From a virus: a stretch of DNA of 27,884 nucleotides. A model generated the notes under the pieces. It was given only the letters and a program-made list of their open reading frames with translations, had not been told where the DNA came from and made no database searches. Location of the stretch: positions 1 through 27,884 of IMG/VR virus record IMGVR_UViG_3300048772_000021; one strand, 5' to 3'. The translations under genes were made by a program, and so were the position numbers. Shown here piece by piece: positions 8,190 through 16,158 of the stretch (positions within the stretch are counted from its first letter, which is position 1; each line of letters opens with the position of its first letter).

Positions 8190-10631
8190 TGCTCGATTTG
8201 GTCTGCGCTTCTGCACTTCCCTCTGTGCATGTACAGAGCCAGCCATGATGTGTGGTGCAGCGGCACGGATGCCACGCTGGACAGCGGCTTCTACCGCTGC
8301 TGGATCTGAACTACCACGAGCATCTATTGCACCGGGGTGAAAGTGGATGTCACCGCCGCCGCTACCAGTACTGAGTTTGTAGTTTGGAATGATCTGGCCT
8401 GGTACCGAGGGGTTGAAAAGTTCCGGCCCATTCTCGCCAACGATTGCAGGACCATTCATAAATCCACCATCGGCAAGCATGGGGAGAATGGATGAGAGCA
8501 TTGAGCCGAGGACACTACCCACTTTGCTGGTTGCTGCTGTGGTTGCCCCGCCAACTGCCCCTGCAATCGCACCAGCGGCCTTACCCGCTGCTCCCGCGCC
8601 GTCCATGATGACATGCATTGGGTTGGACTTCGTGCCCATCTTCCCCATGCCGGGGATCATGCCCATAAGGGCACCCTCACCCTTTTCCAGTGAGGTGGTT
8701 GCTACGTTCTTGAATACACCGGAGCCAAACTGTTTGAAGTTCGTCCCATTGCCCATCATGCCGTTGACAAGCTGCTCATTTAGGCTATGCAGAGTAGTGG
8801 TAACAAGCTCCCGCATCTGCTCAGCAGCATCTTTGGAGGATGCTATGAACTCGTGGATGGCTGAATCAAACCCACCGACTAAGGTTTCTTGCTGAGCTTT
8901 CCACTTGTCTTCTTGCGCGGTAAGTGCAGCCTCACCTTGGACGTTTGCAGTCTGGGCATCTATATCAGTGCCTTTTGCGTTGAGGGTGTTTAAGGTTGTT
9001 TGATGCTCTGTGGCGAGTTGATTCTGATAGCTTGTGTAAGTCATCCCGCCATGGGCGGAGGCATCATAGGATTCATTCTTGCGCTTGTTATAGGCATCAT
9101 TCTCAGCAGCGATCTTGGCATCATTGGTCTTCTTATCAGCGGCCAGCTTATCAAGCATGTTTTGAAACGCGTCTGCGTGCTCACTAGCCTCTTGAGTCGC
9201 GGCGGCGTGCTTGCTGATAGCTCCGGTTGATAAATCATGGGCAGTGTTCTGTTCTCGTGAGGTAATAGCATTCTTCTGCTGAGCCTCAGTGAGCTTACCC
9301 TGAGCATCGGCTAAGATAGCGGATGAGTCAGCCATTCTCTGTTGAGCTTCAATCTGGGCAGCGGCCATCCGTGCATAAGCATCAACCTGCTTCTTAATTG
9401 ACTCGGCTGCATAGTCGGCGGTCTTCTTATCGTCAGCGATCTTTTGCTGGTTCAACTGACCGATCTTGTCATAGATAGTCTGATAGTTGGTAGCAGCAAC
9501 AACAGAGCAGTCAATTATGTTCTTCCAGTAGTCAATTTCCTCACTGACTCCAACTCTGTGAGCTTGGCGCAGCTTGGCAAGTCCCTCCTCGTATGCCTTC
9601 ATCTGTGCAGCGGCAGCTTGCTCGGCAGCTTTCTTAGCTTGTGCAGTCGCATCCTTCGCGTCCTGAAGACCCTTCAGCTTGCTGGTCCCTGTCTCATTAG
9701 CCTTCGCCAGTGAAGCGGTATCCTCATTGCCTGCGATCCGTGCCTGCGAAGCCTGCTCAGCGGTTATGTTGAGTGATTGGTCTCCATAGACTTGGGCGTA
9801 GGTCGCACCCTGGCCTCCGGGGAGCGAGACGTTGCCGCTACGTGCGGTTACATCCGATGCCAAGCGGGTCTTCTCACCGGCGGTGAAGGTGTCCATGTGC
9901 GTCTGGATTGCGTCCGCACCCTTTTGATCCCCAGCGTGTAGGGCGATCACCTTCTGGTTGGCCAGACGAGCCATCTCAGTCCAGTAACTATTGATTTGAT
10001 CCTGCACATCCTTGGTCGAAGCCTTACCAATTAGCTGCTCAGCAATCCCGTTTGAGTTCGCCTTCATCAACTCGGCGAATGCTTTTGAATCCTTACCCAG
10101 TGACTCAGCGAGATCGTCGGCTTTCTTGCGGGCCTCATCCAGCTCGTCCTTAACGACGTTTTGAGGACGATGCTCCAGCTTGGCAATCTGGTCATCAAGG
10201 CGATCATTGGCGATGCGCATTGCATCATTGGAACTTGTTTGTGCCAAGTTCATCGCCGTAAAGCCATCGGCGAAAGCCTTGGGCATCGCGTTGACTTTCC
10301 TGATAAAGTCAACAACCTTTTCGCCAACACCAGCAATTAATCCAGCGAATGCAAGTCCTCCGATGAGTGGAAATGCAGCTTGAAGTGCCTTGCCGACACC
10401 GGGTAGTGTAGATAGGAACTTGACCGCACCACGGGTATTGTTTTCCCAGTGACCGGATAGTTCCTTCATTGCGGCTGAGCCAGCAACCATGGAGGACGCT
10501 GTTGCAGCGCCAGCAGCTTTAGTCTTACCCGCAAACACATCCAACTGACGCTGTGCCTCTTGCATCGCAGCCGTGTAGTTGGCTTTATTGACGGATAAAA
10601 CTATATTGATGTTGCCAGCAGCTTCAGCCAT
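8184..10631 (-). CDS. Tail tape measure protein
   Basis: 815 residues, the typical long helical protein of siphovirus tails. It is Ala/Lys/Gln-rich with extended coiled coil from about 110 to 600. Hydrophobic stretches occur near 80-110 (FPLIGGLAFAGLIAGV) and 700-745 (AGAIAGAVGG, MLSSILPML). The C-terminal ADGG..GPAIVGENGPELF segment is a common tape-measure signature. It fixes tail length and may enter the host membrane at DNA ejection. By the usual 1.5 angstrom per residue rule, the tail would be about 120 nm long. It starts one base after the stop of the gp10-like gene, with AAGGGA upstream. It directly follows the frameshifted chaperone pair and gp10-like gene, which supports the call. 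Confidence 0.93.
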   Translation of the reverse strand: MAEAAGNINIVLSVNKANYTAAMQEAQRQLDVFAGKTKAAGAATASSMVAGSAAMKELSGHWENNTRGAVKFLSTLPGVGKALQAAFPLIGGLAFAGLIAGVGEKVVDFIRKVNAMPKAFADGFTAMNLAQTSSNDAMRIANDRLDDQIAKLEHRPQNVVKDELDEARKKADDLAESLGKDSKAFAELMKANSNGIAEQLIGKASTKDVQDQINSYWTEMARLANQKVIALHAGDQKGADAIQTHMDTFTAGEKTRLASDVTARSGNVSLPGGQGATYAQVYGDQSLNITAEQASQARIAGNEDTASLAKANETGTSKLKGLQDAKDATAQAKKAAEQAAAAQMKAYEEGLAKLRQAHRVGVSEEIDYWKNIIDCSVVAATNYQTIYDKIGQLNQQKIADDKKTADYAAESIKKQVDAYARMAAAQIEAQQRMADSSAILADAQGKLTEAQQKNAITSREQNTAHDLSTGAISKHAAATQEASEHADAFQNMLDKLAADKKTNDAKIAAENDAYNKRKNESYDASAHGGMTYTSYQNQLATEHQTTLNTLNAKGTDIDAQTANVQGEAALTAQEDKWKAQQETLVGGFDSAIHEFIASSKDAAEQMRELVTTTLHSLNEQLVNGMMGNGTNFKQFGSGVFKNVATTSLEKGEGALMGMIPGMGKMGTKSNPMHVIMDGAGAAGKAAGAIAGAVGGATTAATSKVGSVLGSMLSSILPMLADGGFMNGPAIVGENGPELFNPSVPGQIIPNYKLSTGSGGGDIHFHPGAIDARGSSDPAAVEAAVQRGIRAAAPHIMAGSVHAQREVQKRRPNRAA

Positions 10632-10632
10632 G

Positions 10633-11136
10633 TTAGGTAGTTCCCTTGGTCTTTCCAGCTTTCTCTAACTCTGTGGTGAGTGTGGTGCAGATGGTAGTGA
10701 TTACTTCTTGGCGAGTAGCTTCATATGCGGGACGGATGAATGGGTGGGCCTTTACAAAGCCAATCTGATTACCCGGCCCTCTAGTTTTGCCATTGGGTAA
10801 CAGTCGTGACCGGCCACCGCGTATCATTCGGTGGCCATATTCGACCCACCGTGCGACGTGAGCGGTGAGCTTGCCGGGGCCAACGATTGCGGAGATAGCT
10901 CCCTGCTCATCCTTCGTGGTGTGAACTGTAATATCCGCTTTCAATGCGCCAGCCGGAAGATACCCACCCGGTTCATCTTTGACGGGTGCTCGTTCCTCGA
11001 TTGCAGCCTTTTCAACTACGCCACCCGCTCTGAGAGCTTTACGAATGCAGAGGTCAGCTTGTTTTGTTGTGAGAGCATCCAACTTCGCTTGCAGTTCTTT
11101 CAGTCCCTCAACCTCGATACTGATTCCATCTGGCAT
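10633..11136 (-). CDS. HK97 gp10-like head-tail/tail completion protein
   Basis: 167 residues. The family pattern is clear: an N-terminal ISIEVEGLKELQAKLDAL, then a helix with KALRAGG and ERAPVKD. This is followed by GGYLPAGALK, YGHRMIRGG and the C-terminal HPFIRPAYEATR. HK97 gp10-family proteins act at the head-tail junction or in tail completion. Its ATG immediately follows the TAA of the frameshift extension. In most HK97-like phages this gene lies upstream of the major tail protein, next to the tail terminator; here it lies after the tail chaperone. Family assignment is firm, exact role less so. Confidence 0.85.
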   Translation of the reverse strand: MPDGISIEVEGLKELQAKLDALTTKQADLCIRKALRAGGVVEKAAIEERAPVKDEPGGYLPAGALKADITVHTTKDEQGAISAIVGPGKLTAHVARWVEYGHRMIRGGRSRLLPNGKTRGPGNQIGFVKAHPFIRPAYEATRQEVITTICTTLTTELEKAGKTKGTT

Positions 11137-11870
11137 TTATTTCTTCTTGTTTAGGTTTGGGAACATGGCACGGATGCCATTTGCAATAGCTTCGTGGCGT
11201 TTCTTAGTCATGCGCGGTCGCATAGGTTTAGATCCGTTAGCGTTAGCAGACTTCTGCCATTCGGATGGCATAAAGTCCTGTGGCTTCGTAGGCTTTTCAC
11301 ATGATCTAAAACCGGTGTTGGCAATCCAGCTCGTAAGCTGAGCGAGTAAAAACTCATTTGCAACTGTCTCGACTTTCTTTCGCTTGAGTAATGCATCAAA
11401 CTGACGTGGTGTCAGTGCGAAGAAGTCGTCATCGGGTAGACGGAGGTCATATCTTGCAACGGACCAAAAGTGCAGCCACAGAGCTTCTGAGCTTAGCTCT
11501 AACCCTGTGGCTCCTGTTTTGGGTCACTCGGCTCTGGCTCAGCAAGTGATTCACCGTAAGCCTTGGCAATACCCTCGAAGATGCTGCCAAGGTTTCTGAA
11601 AGTAACGAGCTTTGCAACTTCTTCTGGTGTAATGGATGGCTGGTGCGTGATAAGTGCCGCGTAGAGCAGCGGTACAACACGATCCGCGTCCATGTTGGAG
11701 AGGTCCAGGGCGTGCAGCAGATTGCAAGTGATGCCAGCTTGCCGGAGCTTTGCAGCGGCGACTGCGAGAGCACCAAAAGTAAAGCAGAGATGGTACTCAA
11801 CCCCACCCAGAGTAATGACTATTTTAGGTAGGGTTGGATCAATAGCAGGATTCTTGGCTACTTTGGACAT
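11137..11870 (-). CDS. Tail assembly chaperone, frameshifted long form (gpGT-like)
   Basis: This is the product of a -1 frameshift within the 123-residue short chaperone. After codon 118 (AAA, 11519-11517) the ribosome would slip back one base and read ACA, GGA, GCC and so on. It then runs open for 126 codons to a TAA at 11139-11137 directly before the gp10-like ATG. The long form is about 244 residues. The extension contains LWLHFWSVARYDLRLPDDDFF split over its first third and LTPRQFDALLKRKK, which matches the T domains of lambda-type gpGT. It is followed by a basic C-terminal MTKKRHEAIANGIRAMF. In lambda, gpG and gpGT load the tail tube protein onto the tape measure. The extension has no start codon with a ribosome site of its own, so frameshifting is the sensible way to express it. 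Confidence 0.85.
11474..11523 (-). promoter_or_regulatory. Programmed -1 frameshift site: slippery CCCAAAA plus stem-loop
   Basis: On the minus strand the heptamer C CCA AAA (11523-11517) is in the correct phase of the chaperone frame. Four bases later AGCCACAG (11512-11505) can pair perfectly with CTGTGGCT (11481-11474). A further AGCT/AGCT pairing is possible across a small bulge. The zero-frame stop TAG at 11501-11499 lies within the structure. A slippery heptamer, short spacer and stem-loop are the standard parts of such signals. Confidence 0.85.
11499..11870 (-). CDS. Tail assembly chaperone, short form (gpG-like)
   Basis: 123 residues. It begins MSKVAKNPAIDPTLPKIVITLGG, a DUF-type tail chaperone start, followed by helices and LVTFRNLGSIFEGIAKAYGESL. 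The acidic/proline tail EPEPSDPKQEPQG carries the frameshift site. It lies five bases downstream of the major tail protein and upstream of the tape measure, the invariant position for this protein. It is translated far more often than the long form in related phages, and both are needed for tail assembly but absent from virions. Confidence 0.85.
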   Translation of the reverse strand: MSKVAKNPAIDPTLPKIVITLGGVEYHLCFTFGALAVAAAKLRQAGITCNLLHALDLSNMDADRVVPLLYAALITHQPSITPEEVAKLVTFRNLGSIFEGIAKAYGESLAEPEPSDPKQEPQG

Positions 11871-11874
11871 TTAG

Positions 11875-12348
11875 TTATGCCCCTTCGGTTACAGTCCAGG
11901 CTCCGTCGATTTCAAGCGTAAAGGTGTAGTCGGGCTGCTTGTTCAGATCCAGGTCGAAACCACCTGCCTCAGTGACGATTGCGCTAAACGCGATTAGATC
12001 ACCAGTGGTCGTTTGCCCAGCGGCCCCGTTCACGGGGAGCTGTATCTTGAAGTCATAAAGTTGTGCGGTCGCGGCGGCTGCAACAACAGCAGCTTGCCCA
12101 GCATCATTACTGACACGGAGCGTAGTAAGCGTGACAGTGCCGTAGTCCACAAGCGTACCGAGCTTGCGCTTGACGTTCGCAAGGAAGGTGCTGGCATCGG
12201 TTACACCGACCTTGAGACCGCTAACCTTAGCGGTTGTGATTGCGCCGATCGGTGTAAATGTTTCTGTTCCTGTTGAGCCGGTGACTCCGCCTATCGAGAT
12301 GACGGTGCCAACGGCAGTTGCCTGTGCTTTCGTGGCGGTTTGACTCAT
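11875..12348 (-). CDS. Major tail (tube) protein
   Basis: 157 residues. It has an even beta-strand pattern with small residues (VGTVISIGGVTGSTG, VDYGTVTLTTLRVSND) and the ending PDYTFTLEIDGAWTVTEGA, usual in tail tube proteins. FDLDLNKQPDYTF fits the C-terminal strand that completes the barrel. A strong GGAGAA ribosome site lies eight bases before the ATG, in keeping with an abundant product. Many copies stack as hexamers to form the tail tube. Position between the tail terminator and the chaperone confirms the call. Confidence 0.85.
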   Translation of the reverse strand: MSQTATKAQATAVGTVISIGGVTGSTGTETFTPIGAITTAKVSGLKVGVTDASTFLANVKRKLGTLVDYGTVTLTTLRVSNDAGQAAVVAAAATAQLYDFKIQLPVNGAAGQTTTGDLIAFSAIVTEAGGFDLDLNKQPDYTFTLEIDGAWTVTEGA

Positions 12349-12387
12349 TGGTAATTCTCCTGTGTTGCTTTTTGAAGTGGTTGTTGA

Positions 12388-12759
12388 TTACTGCAATCCG
12401 TCGAAGACGTAGAACTCGGCCGTCGCACGGTACTGAAGCAGGTCGTTATCGAAGTCGTCCTGCGGCATGAGGTACTGGATAGATGTGTTGCCCGACGTAT
12501 ACCCAGAGAGTGCTTTGACTACCGCGTACCGGAGACTGACAGCATCGCCGTACGTGTCGCCCCAGCAGTTGACCTCTACGCGGTATTTCTGCACGCCCAT
12601 GCTGTCCATGGTCGGGGTGTTCGACCCGGCAACAAACTTGTAGTCGATAGCTGGCAGCGTGGGGTCTGTGGGCAACACGAGCGGATATATCCGAGTGCCA
12701 ACGATTGCTGTGACAGATGTAGCGGAGGTGAGTGCTGAGCGGAAAACTGTCTCGATCAT
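12388..12759 (-). CDS. Tail terminator / tail completion protein (DUF3168)
   Basis: 123 residues. The pattern matches the DUF3168 family: an N-terminal helix (IETVFRSALTSATSVTAIVGTRIYPLVLP), LPAIDYKFVAG, an RVEVNCWGDTYGDAVSLRYAV segment and a C-terminal strand YRATAEFYVFDGLQ. These proteins cap the tail tube and join it to the head. The start codon directly follows the stop of the head-closure gene (TAAATG) with GGAGCGG upstream, so translation is probably coupled. The gene is followed by 39 bases before the tail tube gene. Confidence 0.85.
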   Translation of the reverse strand: MIETVFRSALTSATSVTAIVGTRIYPLVLPTDPTLPAIDYKFVAGSNTPTMDSMGVQKYRVEVNCWGDTYGDAVSLRYAVVKALSGYTSGNTSIQYLMPQDDFDNDLLQYRATAEFYVFDGLQ

Positions 12760-13110
12760 TTATTCCGCTCCATCAAGCTCGTAGCACATCAGAATGAGTT
12801 CCCGGTTGCGTTGCTTCGTGTTGAGTACATCCTGAATCTCATAGGTGTGAACTACGCCCGTTGTTGCTTCCGTGTAGACAATGCGCTGGTTGGCAGCAAT
12901 GACTACGGAAGATGTCCACCGGCATGTGATCCTGTGAGTGACCTTCGATATAAACTCAGCAGTCGAATAGAGAAGCTGTGAAGCCTGAATGTCGATGCTT
13001 GCCCACGCTGTATAGACCGTCATCCATGTTTGCAACTCTTGACCGAATGAGTCCTGCGTCGTTGTTTGGCTTTGAATCTGTATCCGGCGATTTAATTTGC
13101 CACTCAGCAT
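12760..13110 (-). CDS. Head closure protein (SPP1 gp16-like)
   Basis: 116 residues. It opens LSGKLNRRIQIQSQTTTQDSFG, the hallmark of phage head-closure/head-tail joining proteins (R-R-I-x-I-Q followed by D-x-F-G). It continues with VYTAWASIDI and a central THRITCRW segment, and ends QDVLNTKQRNRELILMCYEL. Such proteins form a ring below the connector and close the filled head. A textbook AAGGAGG ribosome site lies before the ATG. It is placed between connector and tail terminator as in HK97-like phages. Confidence 0.88.
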   Translation of the reverse strand: MLSGKLNRRIQIQSQTTTQDSFGQELQTWMTVYTAWASIDIQASQLLYSTAEFISKVTHRITCRWTSSVVIAANQRIVYTEATTGVVHTYEIQDVLNTKQRNRELILMCYELDGAE

Positions 13111-13119
13111 GTCGCCTCC

Positions 13120-13788
13120 TTACCGATAACTAAACATGCGAATCCGCTCTGTATCGAGTAGGGCATTTACACCCAGCGGCATGTTCTTGAGGTTGAGTTC
13201 CGACACATCTTCGCGATGTTCATACCAGTGCGAAACAAGCAGCAGGATTGCCATGACAACTGTTTGTGGGCAGTTGTTGACCTCTACGCCGTCACCGAAA
13301 GAGCCAGCGACGAAAGTAATCTTGACGTTGCCCGGAACATAATTAGGAGTCTCTGGCCAGATGTTGCCCCACGAAGGAGCAATGCGACCGGGTATGGATG
13401 TAATGTCCACATTGTATGCAGTCGAAGGAAGCGTCTGCGTCTCGCCAGTTCCGTCAACGTAAGTGATGGAAGTGACGGAGACGAGGCTTGCACGCGGTAT
13501 GTCAATCGTGAGCCTGTCCCAAAAGAAGAATGGGTAGTCGGAACGTGCAGCAGGGTTCAGCGTTTCCTCACCCCATGAGAGTGGGAAGAAGTCCAGCGTC
13601 CGCATCCATGTCTGATTGAAAAAAGCGCGGTGAGTATAACGCTCACAGTATTGACGCGCTGCTGTGATGTAGACAGCGAACAGAGCATCGTCATCGCTGA
13701 AATCTACCCTGCACTGAGACTTGGCTTGAGCCAGAGTGACCGGCTCAGCTACAGGCGGTGTTACGAGTTGTAGGGACAGGCCAGTCAT
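13120..13788 (-). CDS. Head-tail connector (gp6-like)
   Basis: 222 residues. The N-terminus has PVTLAQAKSQCRVDFSDDDALFAVYITAARQYCERYTHRAF, the helical signature of phage gp6-like/phiE125 gp8-type connectors. The C-terminal half includes VKITFVAGSFGDG and a helix NCPQTVVMAILLLVSHWYEHRE, ending in a LLDTERIRMFSYR tail also typical of the family. Rings of this protein bind under the portal. It is separated by nine bases from the head closure gene. Family call is firm from the N-terminal helix and position. Confidence 0.9.
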   Translation of the reverse strand: MTGLSLQLVTPPVAEPVTLAQAKSQCRVDFSDDDALFAVYITAARQYCERYTHRAFFNQTWMRTLDFFPLSWGEETLNPAARSDYPFFFWDRLTIDIPRASLVSVTSITYVDGTGETQTLPSTAYNVDITSIPGRIAPSWGNIWPETPNYVPGNVKITFVAGSFGDGVEVNNCPQTVVMAILLLVSHWYEHREDVSELNLKNMPLGVNALLDTERIRMFSYR

Positions 13789-13793
13789 ATTAT

Positions 13794-13997
13794 TTAGGCT
13801 CTGACAGCTTTCTCACGCTTTGACTTCGGCGGAGTTGGAGAAACGAATATAGGTACGCCAGTAAGTGTCCAGAGTTGGGCTTTACTTTCAGCAATCCACT
13901 TAGTAGCGATGTCATCTGGAATATCTAACAACTCACCGAGTAGCAGAGGACGTGGTGACAACTCGGATATAAAAGAACGTGTGATGCGAATGTGCAT
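13794..13997 (-). CDS. Short head-region protein, unknown
   Basis: 67 residues. Begins MHIRITRSFISE and contains LLLGELLDIPDDIATKWIAESKAQL, then a basic Pro/Lys tail. Short proteins with a strand, an L-x-G-E-x-x-D-I-P/L-P turn and one helix are common between capsid and connector genes of HK97-like phages, but I know no proven function. The AAGAGAC ribosome site and its placement in the operon, five bases before the connector gene, support it as a real gene. Confidence 0.6.
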   Translation of the reverse strand: MHIRITRSFISELSPRPLLLGELLDIPDDIATKWIAESKAQLWTLTGVPIFVSPTPPKSKREKAVRA

Positions 13998-14058
13998 GAT
14001 GTCTCTTTAGATAAGTTGGGCTGGGCGACCAGTTTCGAGTCGCCCATTCCAAGGTTGA

Positions 14059-15222
14059 TTACGAGTGGGTTGCCAGTTTGAGAATCGGGTGAGTCCCAGC
14101 GTCGGTGCTGGCTCCGCCTATGCGTGCATACGCGAGAAAGCCAACCTCGAGGTAGTCCGCAAAACGCTCATCCAAGCGTCGTATGCTCAGATCACCGTCG
14201 GTGCGGAGTAGGTAGCCTTCGTTGAAATCACCGTAGAGGATGCCCGTGTTGCCAGCGACGAATGCCGAAGGCAATTGCTGATTGAGAACAATGGGACGCC
14301 CAAACAGGTGATCTAACACACCCGAAGAAGGATTCGGAATGAAGATCGGACGGCCCAGTGTGTCCTTGAGTCCCATAATGAGAGCGCGGGTGGTGGAACT
14401 CATAACCCACGAAGCATTGCCCTCGTAAGCCGGGTCGAGTGCGGAGTAGCAAGCGTTCAGGTCGTCAAAAACAACCGTAGCGGATGTGGCAGAGGTTGCA
14501 CCGAGTGTCGCACCAGTTACGATAGAAGCAACATTGCTAGAGTTACCATTGGTAATGAGGTATTCCAGACCACGGTAGTACCGCATTGCGAACTTCTGCT
14601 TAATCCATGAAGCCACATCGAACGATGCATCTTCGAGTTCTTGGAATGACGCCTTGACCATAGTGGCCACAGTATCCGTGTTCATGATGAAGCCGGAGAA
14701 CGTCGGATCGGTGTCGGTCAACTGTGTACCTTCGCCGCCTGTAATCGTGACGAGTGTGTTCCCTACGTCATTCGACATACCGACCTTGATTGGTGCGCCG
14801 TTGTTGTTGGTGATCTTCTTGCCGACGATGCTGACTGTGTTACCGATGAGCTTCTGAGCATCGATGATTGTTTGATTGAAAAGCTGTGGGATAACCGCGC
14901 CTGTGGAGGTGGTGGTTAGATCACGTTTTTCACCAAAGCGAATGTAGCGTTCAAAAGCTCGGACTTCGCGGTCGCTCTTCTCGCGAGTCTCAGCTTCAGA
15001 CGCAGCCGGAGTTCCCCGCGGGGGCCGTACAGTCTCGCGGGTCTCAGCTTCATACTTTTCGAGTTTCTCAGCGGTAGCGATGTCCTGCTCTAGCTGCTCT
15101 ACATCTTTGACCATGCGGTTAGCCTGGTCGCGCTGCTCAGCAGTCACGTTGTCACCGAGCACTAACTTCTGTGCGTCGGCAATCAGCTTTGTCCGCTGTT
15201 CTTTCATATGGTTGATAGTCAT
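14059..15222 (-). CDS. Major capsid protein (HK97 fold)
   Basis: 387 residues from the ATG with AAAGGA eight bases upstream; an upstream in-frame start eight codons earlier has no ribosome site and would cross a palindrome. Residues 5-70 form a coiled-coil delta (scaffold) domain. The mature domain begins around DLTTTSTGAVIPQLF, so cleavage by the neighbouring protease near residue 95-105 is likely. Later segments fit the HK97 fold: FSGFIMNTDTVATMVKAS (E-loop/spine region), an RGLEYLITNG helix turn, ASWVMSSTTRALIMGLKD and FGRPIVLNQQLP. The C-terminal GDFNEGYLLRTDGDLSIRR is also diagnostic. It forms the icosahedral shell. Confidence 0.95.
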   Translation of the reverse strand: MTINHMKEQRTKLIADAQKLVLGDNVTAEQRDQANRMVKDVEQLEQDIATAEKLEKYEAETRETVRPPRGTPAASEAETREKSDREVRAFERYIRFGEKRDLTTTSTGAVIPQLFNQTIIDAQKLIGNTVSIVGKKITNNNGAPIKVGMSNDVGNTLVTITGGEGTQLTDTDPTFSGFIMNTDTVATMVKASFQELEDASFDVASWIKQKFAMRYYRGLEYLITNGNSSNVASIVTGATLGATSATSATVVFDDLNACYSALDPAYEGNASWVMSSTTRALIMGLKDTLGRPIFIPNPSSGVLDHLFGRPIVLNQQLPSAFVAGNTGILYGDFNEGYLLRTDGDLSIRRLDERFADYLEVGFLAYARIGGASTDAGTHPILKLATHS

Positions 15223-15239
15223 TGGTGTTGTCCTTTGCA

Positions 15240-15255
15240 CACACACGCGTGTGTG
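15240..15255. promoter_or_regulatory. 16-bp perfect palindrome in the capsid leader
   Basis: CACACACGCGTGTGTG is its own reverse complement and ends four bases before the capsid ribosome site (15231-15236). In RNA it can form a short stem just 5' of the site that translates the most abundant protein. It could be an operator, an mRNA-stabilising hairpin or a chance CA/GT run. The other 150 bases up to the protease stop show no convincing gene. Confidence 0.4.
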
Positions 15256-15405
15256 CAGTAAGCCCAGATGGGCGTTGATGGGGAAATAAATTGCGTGCGG
15301 TGCAGGACAACACTCGCGTCATGCGGGTGCTTCTCAGCAGCGGTCGAATCGGTTTGCGGTTGAGCGCACAGCGCGGGGCTGACCGTTACGACTGCGATCT
15401 TGGTG

Positions 15406-16158
15406 TTACTTGCTCTTGAGGGCCAGGAGCTTCAGGCGAATCTCCATCGTGGCTTTCCATTCGCGAATGTCATCAGCGGACACGTCGATGCTGCGTTCGC
15501 TCCGACATGACGCACAGTTCAAGTCGTCACAGTCGGGGTTGGTGCAGTTTTCACAGTCACTACCGTCAGAGTCCACGCAGACATCGCATGGGCACTTGCA
15601 GCCTGCATTGCGTTTCTCACGGATCTTGCTGCGAATCTTTTTCGGAGCAGAGCGGAGACTGATAGATGTCGATGGATATGCCGGGGAGCTTGTCACGGTG
15701 ATTTCAAACAGGTCTACATCCAGCAGTGTGCGGATGTACCGTCCGTCAGAATCTTCTGACCAAACATCGCTGATGCAGACGAACCCAAACGACATCCCGG
15801 TTATGTCCCCACGTTCCACAAGAACGATGAGGTCGTTGGCTGTCGTGGTGTCCGGGAGAACGCAATCAAACTTGAGGCCGGTCGCATCTACACTCAGCGT
15901 CAATGTGTTGGAGGTCGTGCGACCAAGAACAGCGGCGGTGTCGTGCGCGTAGAGACAGAGAACATCGGGGTTCTCTTGCAGAGTGCGTGTGAATGCAGTA
16001 GGTGCAACCAGCTCTGCCCAGCCACCCATGTCCACGCTGGCTGTGTTGAACACTGATGCATAGCCAGACAGAACACGATGCCCATTGTCGTTGGTTGCAA
16101 CACGCAATTCGCGCGCTTGGATGACTCTTGTCTCACGTTTTGAAGTTTGCTTATTCAT
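15406..16158 (-). CDS. Prohead protease (HK97 gp4/S78 type) with Cys-rich tail
   Basis: 250 residues from the ATG chosen here; a GTG four codons upstream is an alternative, and both overlap the end of the portal gene. S78 signatures are present: GYASVFNTASVDMGGW, the catalytic His in LCLYAHD, the nucleophile Ser in DITGMSFGF, and LLDVDLFEITVTSSPAYPST, which holds the acidic residue. It matures the capsid by removing the delta domain. The family core ends near residue 175. The remaining 75 residues carry nine Cys in about 33 positions (CKCPCDVC, DCENC, PDC, LNC, ASC), suggesting metal binding, then a final helix. That appendage is not a normal part of HK97 gp4. Confidence 0.9.
   Translation of the reverse strand: MNKQTSKRETRVIQARELRVATNDNGHRVLSGYASVFNTASVDMGGWAELVAPTAFTRTLQENPDVLCLYAHDTAAVLGRTTSNTLTLSVDATGLKFDCVLPDTTTANDLIVLVERGDITGMSFGFVCISDVWSEDSDGRYIRTLLDVDLFEITVTSSPAYPSTSISLRSAPKKIRSKIREKRNAGCKCPCDVCVDSDGSDCENCTNPDCDDLNCASCRSERSIDVSADDIREWKATMEIRLKLLALKSK

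Noticed and set aside
11208-11399. 63-codon minus frame in the gap after the short tail chaperone
   Set aside because: It lacks a ribosome site, and the same bases code the frameshift extension in a frame with recognisable tail-chaperone sequence.
15222-15246. Longer start for the capsid protein
   Set aside because: The upstream start has no ribosome site, while the chosen ATG has AAAGGA at ideal distance.
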